Source of the DNA: an uncultured Pseudodesulfovibrio sp.
Lineage (GTDB): Bacteria > Desulfobacterota > Desulfovibrionia > Desulfovibrionales > Desulfovibrionaceae
DNA: 64,000 nucleotides
NCBI RefSeq assembly: GCF_963677845.1
Contig: NZ_OY782498.1
Span: 568,001 to 632,000 of the forward strand
Direction: 5' to 3'
The notes under the pieces were generated by a model, which saw nothing but the letters and a program-made list of their open reading frames with translations, ran no database searches and was not told where the DNA came from. Each line of letters starts with the position of its first letter. Position 1 is the first letter of the stretch. The position numbers were made by a program, and so were the translations under genes. This document shows, piece after piece, positions 43,273-51,126 of the stretch.

Positions 43273-45108
43273 TTAGCTGCCTCTCTTCTTGGCTTTGATA
43301 TGTCCGCAGACCTGCAGGCAGAGCATACAGCCGTTGCACAGCATCGGGTTGACTGCGGCCTTGCCGCCTTCCTTGTACATGGCAGGGCAGGCAAGTTTGT
43401 CCAGACAGTCGAATCGACCGGTGCAGGATTCGGCGACGTAAGCCACCTGCGGGGCGACCTTCTTGTAGACTCTGCGAGTGAAGAGGGGACATGGCTCTTT
43501 CGCGATAAGCACGCGTACGCCGGACAATTCCTTCAATTCTTCAAAGGCAGCCAGAGTCTTTTTCTGGTTGAACGGATTAACCGTGCGCACTTCGGTAACG
43601 CCCAGTCCGCGTACAGCGGACTCGATGTCCAGCGGATGGTCGTTTTCACCGAGAACCGTGCGATCAACGCCGGGGTTCGGCTGATGGCCGGTCATGGCAG
43701 TGGTGCGGTTATCCAGAACAACCAAGAGAATGTCGTGCTGGTTGAAGACCGCATTGGCAACGCCGCTCAGGCCGGAATGGAAGAACGTGGAATCGCCGAT
43801 GAAAGCGACCACGGTCTGCCCGGAAGCTTTGGCAACGCCGCCGCCTGCAGAGATGGAAGAACCCATGCAAACGAGGAAGTCTGCCGCCTGAAGCGGGGGC
43901 AGGATGCCGAGCGTGTAACATCCGATGTCGGAAGAGTAGACGGCATCATCGCCGAAAACTTTTTTGGCTGCGAAGTATGTGCCGCGATGCGGGCAACCAG
44001 CACAAAGGTTCGGCGGACGACCCGGCAGTTCGGGCAGGTCACAGTCACAGGCTTCAACCGGTGCTTCGCCGAGAATTGTACGAATGACATTTTCCACCAT
44101 GGTGACGGAAAATTCACCGAATCGAGGCAGTACGTCTTTGCCGAGGATTTCGATGGACACTTCGTTTTGCTGGGCCAGAACGCGGAATTCGTTTTCCACG
44201 ACCGGTTCCAACTCTTCGACCACCAGAATCTTTTTCACGGACTTGATGAAGTCCAGACATTTTTTCTCGGGCAGAGGATAGGGGAAACCGAGCTGGAGGA
44301 CGGAAACCTTGTCGGCAAGGCCTGCATTGTCCAGAGCGTCGGCAACGTATGCGCTGGAAATACCAGAGCAGACAATGCCCAATTCGCCGGAGCCGGTTAT
44401 TGTGTTATATACGGAATTTTCGGCTTCTTCACGAAGAGCCTCAATGCGGTCCAACAGGGCCAGATGCATGGGGCGGGAAAATGCCGGGATGGGAACGAAT
44501 TTGGATGGGTTACGTTTAAACCCTTCAGCCTTGCCCGGATCGGGAGCGGGACCGAATTCAACCGAGCCGCGGAGGTGGTTGACGCGGGTCGTGGTCCGAA
44601 GCAGGAGCGGTGCGCCGTGCTTTTTGGACAGACGCAGGCCGTCGCGAGTCATGTCTTTGGCTTCCTGAGCCGTGGAAGGCTCGAGAATGGGCATGCCAGC
44701 GATGCGTGCGTAAATGCGGTTGTCCTGTTCGTTCTGGCTGGAGTGACAGCCCGGATCGTCAGCAGAAAGCAGAACCATGCCACCGGGAGCGCCGGTGTAG
44801 CAGAGCGTCATGAGCGGGTCAGCCGCCACGTTCACGCCAACGTGCTTCATGGTGCACAGGGTCATGGCCCCGGCCAGAGTCGCGCCACCGGCGACCTCAA
44901 GGGCCACCTTTTCGTTGACGGAGTACTCAAAATAGTATTTGCCGTCCGGGGAAATGCGATAGAATGTATCGGGAACTTCCGAGGACGGAGTGCCTGGGTA
45001 GCAGGAAACCACCTGAATGCCAGCTTCAATGGCACCACGGACAATGGCTTCGTTACCAAGCAGCAGGTGGGTTTCACCGGGAGTGTCGCCCAAGAGCGGA
45101 TTTGCCAT
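43273..45108 (-). CDS. iorA: Indolepyruvate:ferredoxin oxidoreductase, alpha subunit
   Basis: The 611-aa catalytic subunit, with an N-terminal pyrimidine-binding domain (GNEAIVRGAIEAGIQVVSCY), a central region, and a TPP-binding domain carrying GDSTFFHSG and LDNRTTAMTG (about residues 425-455). The C-terminus has a ferredoxin-like Cys set (CTGRFDC, CPAMY, CNGCMLCLQVC), enough for 4Fe-4S clusters. It decarboxylates indolepyruvate and other aryl pyruvates formed from Trp, Phe and Tyr, either fermenting amino acids or making them from aryl acids. GGAG/GAGG lies 4-7 bases before the ATG. It overlaps no neighbour; the TPR gene ends 32 bases upstream. Confidence 0.92.
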   Translation of the reverse strand: MANPLLGDTPGETHLLLGNEAIVRGAIEAGIQVVSCYPGTPSSEVPDTFYRISPDGKYYFEYSVNEKVALEVAGGATLAGAMTLCTMKHVGVNVAADPLMTLCYTGAPGGMVLLSADDPGCHSSQNEQDNRIYARIAGMPILEPSTAQEAKDMTRDGLRLSKKHGAPLLLRTTTRVNHLRGSVEFGPAPDPGKAEGFKRNPSKFVPIPAFSRPMHLALLDRIEALREEAENSVYNTITGSGELGIVCSGISSAYVADALDNAGLADKVSVLQLGFPYPLPEKKCLDFIKSVKKILVVEELEPVVENEFRVLAQQNEVSIEILGKDVLPRFGEFSVTMVENVIRTILGEAPVEACDCDLPELPGRPPNLCAGCPHRGTYFAAKKVFGDDAVYSSDIGCYTLGILPPLQAADFLVCMGSSISAGGGVAKASGQTVVAFIGDSTFFHSGLSGVANAVFNQHDILLVVLDNRTTAMTGHQPNPGVDRTVLGENDHPLDIESAVRGLGVTEVRTVNPFNQKKTLAAFEELKELSGVRVLIAKEPCPLFTRRVYKKVAPQVAYVAESCTGRFDCLDKLACPAMYKEGGKAAVNPMLCNGCMLCLQVCGHIKAKKRGS

Positions 45109-45140
45109 ATTACCTCTCCATATATGCGCTGTATGCGCGG

Positions 45141-45794
45141 TTACTTGGATTCAAGCTGGGAAATTTTGTAGTCGATGAACGGTTTGTCAGCGACGTCTTT
45201 TTCAGCAAGCTTTTTGTATGCGGCCAGAGCTTCAACAGTATCACCGGCGGTTTCGGCTGCCAGAGCGAGCTGGCGGTAGACGGGCACGGTGTATGCGTCG
45301 GAAGCAATGCCGACCAGTTCTTTCATTTCGGTCAGGGCGTCAGCACCTTTTCCTTCGAGAAGGAGGGCTTTGGCCTTGCCCATGCGGGCGGTAAATTGCA
45401 TGTCTTCATTGGTTTCGCCAATCAGCATGCCCCAGTACGTCACGGCTTTGGAATATTCGCCAAAAGTCATGCTGGCCTGAGCAATTTCCAGAACAACAGC
45501 GGGCTTCACGGAAGCGGGAACAGTGTTGAGCAGAGTTTCCAGTTTTTCAATCTGGTCTTTATTCCGAGTTTCTACAAGAATGACGCCGAGTTCGGCCTGT
45601 GCTGTTGCTTTGGCCTTGGTGGCATAAGCATTGTAGCCCGCATAGATTGCGGTCACGCCAATGATGACGCTGACAGCGAGGATGAGCTGTTTTTGATACT
45701 TGAAGGCGGCTTCGAGGATGGGGTGCATGGACTGCGGTGCCCGGGACTCGATGTCGGTAAGCACGTCCTGTTGTGTGGTCTTGTTGTCAGCCAT
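45141..45794 (-). CDS. YfgM-like membrane-anchored TPR protein
   Basis: A 217-aa protein with one membrane segment (about residues 36-56: LILAVSVIIGVTAIYAGYNA) and a C-terminal periplasmic TPR region (about 60-210), the layout of YfgM, which partners the PpiD chaperone in E. coli. Helix pairs such as AQASMTFGEYSKAVTYWGML are TPR-like. GGAGG lies 12 bases before the ATG, which is long. It begins the minus-strand series TPR - iorA - iorB - activator; the reason for this link is not clear. Confidence 0.75.
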   Translation of the reverse strand: MADNKTTQQDVLTDIESRAPQSMHPILEAAFKYQKQLILAVSVIIGVTAIYAGYNAYATKAKATAQAELGVILVETRNKDQIEKLETLLNTVPASVKPAVVLEIAQASMTFGEYSKAVTYWGMLIGETNEDMQFTARMGKAKALLLEGKGADALTEMKELVGIASDAYTVPVYRQLALAAETAGDTVEALAAYKKLAEKDVADKPFIDYKISQLESK

Positions 45795-46128
45795 TGTTTT
45801 TTTGTTCCTCCATGAAGGGAATTTGCTTGCGCGAAGGCCGGGAAGCTAGGCCCGACAACGCAAAGGGCTTGATAAGCAAAATTGTAAAAAAGGTCAAAGC
45901 CTATTTTGAAATCAGGGCTGAAAATCGGATAAATTGCCGTTTTTAGAGGGTGGTTTGCGATGCAAAATGACAAAAAGAGTAAAATTGACAGTGCTCGGAG
46001 GTCAAAAGTGTTCAGGGTGTTGCCATTGTCGGGTTTGACTTTATCCCATGGTGAGGGTTAGCAAAAAAGATCCGTCGAAGAAGAATTTTCTTCGGCGACG
46101 ATTTAGAACGTAATTTTAAGGAGCATAT
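45795..46128. other. Divergent intergenic region TPR gene / proA
   Basis: About 330 bp, rather A/T-rich, with no gene seen. A hairpin CGTCGAAGAA/TTCTTCG..CGACG lies at 46073-46100, 28 bases before proA; it has no T-run, so it may be a leader structure and not a terminator. I see no clear sigma70 or sigma54 promoter by eye. Confidence 0.4.
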
Positions 46129-47388
46129 ATGGACATTCGTGAGCAAATGGTGGAAATGGGCAAGCGGGCTAAAGTGGCATCTCGGGGACTGGCAAATGCC
46201 TCCGGTAAGGCCAAACAGGACGCTTTGTTGATTTTGGCTGACCTGTTGCAGTCCGAGGCCGAAGCCATAGCCGTTGCCAACAAGAAGGACCTTGATGCCG
46301 CCGTCGAAAGAGGACTGGACAAGGCCCGTGTACAGCGTTTGACCATCAGTGAGAAGGTGCTTAATTCCATGATTCAGGGCTGCCGAGAGGTGGCTGCCAT
46401 GGCTGATCCCGTGGGTGAAATCGAGTCCATGATCAAGCGCCCCAACGGTATGTTGGTTGGACGTATGCGTGTCCCTCTCGGCGTGGTCGCCATGATTTAC
46501 GAATCCCGTCCCAATGCGACTGTGGATGCCGGTATTCTTTGCCTCAAGGCAGGGAACGCTGTCATACTGCGCGGTGGGTCCGAGGCGTTTCATTCCAATA
46601 AATTTTTGGCTGATCTCATGCATACTGCCTTGGAGCAGGCCGGTCTGCCTCAGGATGCGGTGCAGGTGCCGCCCACCACGGACCGTGAAGCCGTGGCCGA
46701 GATGCTCAAGCTTGATGAATATATTGATGTGGTTATTCCGCGCGGTGGAGAAGGTCTCATTCGTGCCGTGACCAGTCAGGCCACCATGCCTGTTCTCAAA
46801 CATTACAAGGGCGTGTGCCAGATGTTTGCGGACGCTTCCTGCGATATTAATAAGGCAGTGCCTATCATTGAAAATTCCAAAATGCAGTACCCCAGCGGTT
46901 GTAATGCGTTGGAATGCCTGCTTGTTCATAAGGATGTGGCTGATGTCTTGTTGCCCAAGGTTGCTCAGACCATCGGCCCTAACGGTGTGAAGTTCAAGGC
47001 ATGTGAAAAGTCTTTGCCTCTTTTGGGTGAGTTTGCCGAACCCGCCGTTGATACTGATTGGGGTTTCGAGTTTCTTGATTTGATTTTGGCTGTAAAGGTC
47101 GTGGATGATCTGGATGAGGCCATGGACTATATCGCGGAATATGGTTCCAATCATACCGAATCAATTTTGTCAGAGAACTATGAACACTGCATGCGTTTCA
47201 TTCGTGAAGTGGACGCCTCGCTGGTCGTGGCCAATGCAAGTACCCGATTCAATGACGGTGGTCAGCTTGGCCTTGGTGCCGAGATCGGTATTTCTACCTC
47301 CAAGCTTCATGCGTATGGCCCAATGGGTATCAAGGAGCTCACCAGTGCGAAGTTCGTGCTCATGGGCGAAGGGCAGATTCGCGAATAA
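46129..47388 (+). CDS. proA: Gamma-glutamyl phosphate reductase
   Basis: Reduces glutamyl-5-phosphate to glutamate semialdehyde in proline synthesis (419 aa, aldehyde-dehydrogenase fold). The NADP-binding stretch is GVVAMIYESRPNATVDAG (about 118-135), PRGGEGLIR follows (about 204), and the catalytic Cys is in YPSGCNALECLLVHK (about 255-269). AAGGAG is 6 bases before the ATG. proB is not in the window. nadD follows on the same strand after a terminator. Confidence 0.95.
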   Translation: MDIREQMVEMGKRAKVASRGLANASGKAKQDALLILADLLQSEAEAIAVANKKDLDAAVERGLDKARVQRLTISEKVLNSMIQGCREVAAMADPVGEIESMIKRPNGMLVGRMRVPLGVVAMIYESRPNATVDAGILCLKAGNAVILRGGSEAFHSNKFLADLMHTALEQAGLPQDAVQVPPTTDREAVAEMLKLDEYIDVVIPRGGEGLIRAVTSQATMPVLKHYKGVCQMFADASCDINKAVPIIENSKMQYPSGCNALECLLVHKDVADVLLPKVAQTIGPNGVKFKACEKSLPLLGEFAEPAVDTDWGFEFLDLILAVKVVDDLDEAMDYIAEYGSNHTESILSENYEHCMRFIREVDASLVVANASTRFNDGGQLGLGAEIGISTSKLHAYGPMGIKELTSAKFVLMGEGQIRE

Positions 47389-47413
47389 GTCTTTTTTTGA
47401 AGATGATTAATTC

Positions 47414-47443
47414 AAGGCCGTCCTTTATCAGGGCGGCCTTTTT
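47414..47443 (+). terminator. Terminator after proA
   Basis: AAGGCCG and CGGCCTT (with inner CC/GG pairs) form a hairpin followed by TTTTT, so nadD probably has its own promoter. Confidence 0.85.
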
Positions 47444-47583
47444 GCTTGGAAGGATGAGTTGGAGTATGTACTTACATGTTGATATAGTGGAAATGTGCTT
47501 TTTGTGGATGAACACGTGTACTGTGTCACTCTTGCATCTTGATCTGAACCCGTTTATCCTTGCGTGAATCAAGGAGATTGTCT

Positions 47584-48240
47584 GTGAAAATTGGTATTCT
47601 CGGCGGAAGTTTCAATCCGATTCATACTGGACATGTTCGTATGGCTGTAGAAGTCCGCGAACAGCTTGAGTTGGACCGTGTGGATTTGGTCCCGGCCAAG
47701 GAACCACCGCATAAGAATGGCGCAGACATGCTTCCTTTCACAATGCGCCTCGACATGGTCGACAAGGCTATCGGCGATATTCCCGGTTTGGGGACCAACC
47801 CCATTGAGGGCAGTCGGCCGGGGCCTTCCTTCACCTGCGATACATTGACCTGCTATCGTTCAGAACAGCCGGAAACCGAATTCCATTTTATTCTTGGTGC
47901 GTCCACTTTTTTGGAACTGCCGGACTGGCGACGAGGATTGGATATCCCTAAGATGGCCTCCTTGGTGGTGGTCAACCGTTGGGAGGCTGCTGGTGAGGTG
48001 ACTGGGTTCATCAATACCCATTGGCCCAATGCTGTGCAGGAAAATCCCGGTTTGTGGCAATTCCCTGAAGGCCATTCCATCCGACTTTTAGGTATTCCTC
48101 GGTTGGACATTAAGGGAGGACACCTTCGTCGATGTTGGTTGGAACGACGGTGCTTGAGCTTACTTGTCCCTTCGGGAGTGGAGGCTTTGCTGGAAGAACG
48201 GGCGGATGAAGTCGAGCAGTATTGGGGCATTCGTTCGTAA
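47584..48240 (+). CDS. nadD: Nicotinate-nucleotide adenylyltransferase
   Basis: Makes deamido-NAD from nicotinate mononucleotide and ATP. The 218-aa protein opens with KIGILGGSFNPIHTGH, where the nucleotidyltransferase HxGH motif is HTGH (residues 14-17). The C-terminal phosphate motif usually written SSTxIR is DIKGGHLRR here, so it is somewhat altered. The start is GTG at 47584 with AAGGAG 7 bases upstream; an upstream in-frame start at 47560 would precede this site. Confidence 0.9.
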   Translation: MKIGILGGSFNPIHTGHVRMAVEVREQLELDRVDLVPAKEPPHKNGADMLPFTMRLDMVDKAIGDIPGLGTNPIEGSRPGPSFTCDTLTCYRSEQPETEFHFILGASTFLELPDWRRGLDIPKMASLVVVNRWEAAGEVTGFINTHWPNAVQENPGLWQFPEGHSIRLLGIPRLDIKGGHLRRCWLERRCLSLLVPSGVEALLEERADEVEQYWGIRS

Positions 48241-48319
48241 TAAAAAGGCTACACACGTTGTGCGCTTTTTTTTGGGATTATGGGTATGCCATGTACGAAG
48301 GCGAAGCCGAAAATTGTGT

Positions 48320-49339
48320 TTAATGGCTATCGTTGAGCATGGCGTGAATGTTTTGCATGACGCTTTCCGGTGTTGTGCTAGTCATACATTCAAATCCGAA
48401 AGGACAGGGTTTGGCACCATGCAGAGAGCATGGTCGGCAGTCGAGCGGCTGTTCGATGACTCGGTCTTTGAGACCTGCCGGATAGAATCCCCAAGCACGT
48501 GCTGTGGGGCCGAAGATGGCGGCTACGGGGGTGCCTACTCCACACGCTAGATGCATGGGGCCGGAGTCTCCTGTCACGAGTATTTGAGCTTGGGCGAGCA
48601 GTGCGCTGGTTTCCCGCAGATCTGTCTGATTTGTCAGATCGTGTTTATTCTCGGCCAGAATTTTTTCAGTGTTTCGGCCAATGACGAACCATCCCAGATT
48701 ATTTGCATCTAACAATTCCATAAGCTTTAGCCAGTGCTCTTTGGGCCACTGTTTTGCAGGGTGTGTGGCATAGGGGTGCAGACCGATGAGCGGACCGGAT
48801 AGCCCAACAACATCAAGACGGGCAGATGCGGCGGTGCGTTCTTCGTCAGTCAGGTAAATGCGTGGAACCAGATCGTGCGCCGTTGGCGGTGTGCTGTCGA
48901 GGGCCATGCTGTATCGTTGCGGGACTGTGGTTTTTTCAAGCTGCACTCGGAAACGTTCAGCGCGTGTGCGATCATAGAGCCGTCGGGTCAAGCCGAATTT
49001 TGGATAGCGAATGACAGGGCCTTTCCATCGCGCGGAAAGAATGCGTGAACGCAGGGTACCGTGCAGGTCTATGAGGGGTTGTCCTTTGAAATAGCTGGAC
49101 AGTTCGCCTGCGACAGTGAACCATGGTCCGGTCTTGAGTTGGTCATTGGAGAATTCAATAACTTCTTTGACGGCGGGATGATTTTCCAGCAAGGGAGCGT
49201 TTCCTTGACGGGTCAGGAAAATAAAGGAATCCCCACGCGTCTCATGCCAATGTGACAAGACGCCAGTGGTGAGTGCCACATCGCCCATGTGGCCGAGGCG
49301 GAAAACAAGTTTCAGTGTGGTGTCGGAAGACGATTGCAT
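48320..49339 (-). CDS. Glycosyltransferase family 9 (heptosyltransferase-like)
   Basis: A 339-aa GT-B enzyme. The family signs are FRLGHMGDVALTTGVL (residues 13-28), GLHPYATHPAKQWPKEHW (about 190-207, donor contacts) and VTGDSGPMHLACGVGTPVAAIFGPT (about 260-284). ADP-heptose:LPS heptosyltransferases belong here; whether it adds heptose I, II or another sugar is not visible. An AAAGGA is nearly adjacent to the ATG. It lies alone, and with gmhA in the same window supports a heptose-containing core. Confidence 0.85.
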   Translation of the reverse strand: MQSSSDTTLKLVFRLGHMGDVALTTGVLSHWHETRGDSFIFLTRQGNAPLLENHPAVKEVIEFSNDQLKTGPWFTVAGELSSYFKGQPLIDLHGTLRSRILSARWKGPVIRYPKFGLTRRLYDRTRAERFRVQLEKTTVPQRYSMALDSTPPTAHDLVPRIYLTDEERTAASARLDVVGLSGPLIGLHPYATHPAKQWPKEHWLKLMELLDANNLGWFVIGRNTEKILAENKHDLTNQTDLRETSALLAQAQILVTGDSGPMHLACGVGTPVAAIFGPTARAWGFYPAGLKDRVIEQPLDCRPCSLHGAKPCPFGFECMTSTTPESVMQNIHAMLNDSH

Positions 49340-49471
49340 GTCCTTTCAGTTCGCCTCAATCGCCTTGGAAGTCAAGTGTGTTGCGTGTTGCACCACCTGA
49401 ATCCATCTGTTATATTATACCTTTCAAACACTATTATTTTCGGACTGTTTTTTAGAAAGTGATCAAAAAAA

Positions 49472-50530
49472 ATGCTTGAACTCGTACTCGCCGTTGGCGT
49501 GGCTGTCTTTGTCTCCATGTTCTGCTCAGTAGCAGAAGCCGCACTGTATTCCATGAGCTGGGCCGATATTGAAAAGCTCAAGGATAGTGGAAGCAAGTCG
49601 GCGGCATTGCTCCATAAGCTTCGTTCCAATGTGGACGAACCCATCACCGCTATTCTGACCCTGAACACCTGTGCGCATACTGCCGGAGCCGCTGTGGCCG
49701 GTTGGGCGTGGGCTAATTTATACGGCAAAGAGACGCTTTGGCTCTTTACAGTCGCCTTTACAGTAATTATTCTCATCTTCACGGAGATTCTGCCAAAGAC
49801 GTTTGGAGTGGTGTATTCTGATAGTATTGCACCGCCGTTGGCTCGGCCTCTTCGTGGGTTGGTCTTGATATTCAAGCCCGTGATTTCGGTCATGAGTGTT
49901 TTGTCCAAAGCTATGCATAAGAAGAACGCCGGACCTGATCACACGGAAGACGATATCAGGGCAATTGTCAGCCTGACTCGTCGATCTGGAGTGATCAAGC
50001 CTTATGAGGAGCAGTCCATCCGCAATATTCTGTCGTTGGATTCCAAGACAGTTGAACGGATAATGACCCCTCGTACAGTGGTTTTTTCGTTACCGGCGGA
50101 GATGACTGTCGCCGAGGCTCGCGAGTCGCATCCAACGTGGCCGCACAGTCGTATACCGGTGTTTGATGATGACCCTGAGGAAATCGTGGGTGTTGTCTAC
50201 CGGCGGTTGGTGCTTGAGGCTTTGGCTGATGACAGGGATGATTTGAAATTGTCTGACATCATGCGTCCGGTCCGGTTCGTGCTTGAAACGGTCACTTTGG
50301 ACAAACTGTTGGTACAGTTTTTAGGAAGCCGCATGCATTTGTGTGTGGTCCTTGATGAGTACGGTGGAGTAGCCGGTGTCGTGACGCTTGAAGATGTACT
50401 CGAAGAAATTTTGGGTAGTGAAATAGTTGACGAGACCGATCAGGTGGTGGATATGCGTGAACTCGCACGAATGCAGCGGGATGAACTTACCGGCAGTCGG
50501 TCCAAACCCACTGAGCAAAAGAAGAAATAA
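49472..50530 (+). CDS. DUF21 (CNNM)-CBS membrane protein
   Basis: A 352-aa protein: four-segment DUF21/CNNM membrane domain (residues about 1-140, with LAVGVAVFVSMFCSVAEAAL at its start), then a CBS pair (about 190-330: VERIMTPRTVVFSLPAEMTV and LDEYGGVAGVVTLEDVLEEI). The CorC/HlyC domain that often follows is absent. CNNM proteins are linked to magnesium or cobalt transport. It ends 27 bases before ccmE on the same strand. Confidence 0.85.
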   Translation: MLELVLAVGVAVFVSMFCSVAEAALYSMSWADIEKLKDSGSKSAALLHKLRSNVDEPITAILTLNTCAHTAGAAVAGWAWANLYGKETLWLFTVAFTVIILIFTEILPKTFGVVYSDSIAPPLARPLRGLVLIFKPVISVMSVLSKAMHKKNAGPDHTEDDIRAIVSLTRRSGVIKPYEEQSIRNILSLDSKTVERIMTPRTVVFSLPAEMTVAEARESHPTWPHSRIPVFDDDPEEIVGVVYRRLVLEALADDRDDLKLSDIMRPVRFVLETVTLDKLLVQFLGSRMHLCVVLDEYGGVAGVVTLEDVLEEILGSEIVDETDQVVDMRELARMQRDELTGSRSKPTEQKKK

Positions 50531-50557
50531 AGTCGCGATAACGCGCAAGGGATCATA

Positions 50558-50986
50558 ATGGCGAAAAGTTCCAACAAAGTCGTATACGGAGTTGCTTTGG
50601 CACTGTTTCTGGGAGGCCTCGGATATCTTATTTTTTCCGGGCTAACAGAAGATTCCGTTTACTTCCTTAATGTGTCCGAGGCCTTGGCTGAGGACCGGAC
50701 ACAGATTGGACAGGCACGTCTGTTTGGTAAGGTGTCACCCAAAAATTTGGAAATTGTGGATGGCAAACTCGGAGCCAGTTTTGACCTTATCGACAAGGTA
50801 GAGCATGCCAAGTCCCTGCGAGTCCGGTTCAAGGGTGCTTTGCCTGATACTTTCAAGGAAGATGTCGAAGTCATTGTCGAAGGGGCTTTTTCGCCTGACG
50901 GCGAAGTTTTTGTCGCACGAACATTGGTGACAAAATGTCCTTCAAAATATGAAGAACAAAGCAAACAAATGGAAAAAAGTAGTTAA
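50558..50986 (+). CDS. ccmE: Cytochrome c maturation haem chaperone CcmE, Cys variant
   Basis: Periplasmic haem chaperone (142 aa) with a single N-terminal anchor (residues 8-28) and an OB-fold domain. The usual haem-binding His of CcmE (in a KHDENY-like motif) is replaced: the C-terminal stretch is TKCPSKYEE with Cys127 and Tyr131, that is CxxxY. This variant defines the so-called System I* known from Desulfovibrio and archaea, in which haem binds through Cys and CcmG/CcmH are missing. The frame is first in a ccmE-F-A-B-C-D set. Confidence 0.92.
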   Translation: MAKSSNKVVYGVALALFLGGLGYLIFSGLTEDSVYFLNVSEALAEDRTQIGQARLFGKVSPKNLEIVDGKLGASFDLIDKVEHAKSLRVRFKGALPDTFKEDVEVIVEGAFSPDGEVFVARTLVTKCPSKYEEQSKQMEKSS

Positions 50987-51063
50987 CATGCCAGTTGGTG
51001 AAATCTTTTTCACATGGTTGCTCCGTTTGTTTTATCCTACTATCGCCGTGTGACTTTGGTCAT

Positions 51064-51103
51064 GAATTCGCGAATTCGGGCATGTGTGCCCGGGCATTCG
51101 CAT
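51064..51103 (+). other. Palindrome and hairpin in the ccmE-ccmF gap
   Basis: GAATTCGCGAATTC is a perfect 14-base palindrome and is followed by an overlapping hairpin with GGGCA/TGCCC core. The 140-base gap has no gene; its function is not known. Confidence 0.4.
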
Positions 51104-51126
51104 GTTGATATTGTAAGGAGAGTTTC

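Noticed and set aside
43201..45171. A 656-codon open frame on the plus strand opposite iorA
   Set aside because: It is antisense to a gene with clear Fe-S and TPP motifs, has no ribosome site and no recognisable domain; long antisense frames are expected from the codon bias here.
46012..47154. A 380-codon frame antisense to proA
   Set aside because: Mirror of a clear gene.
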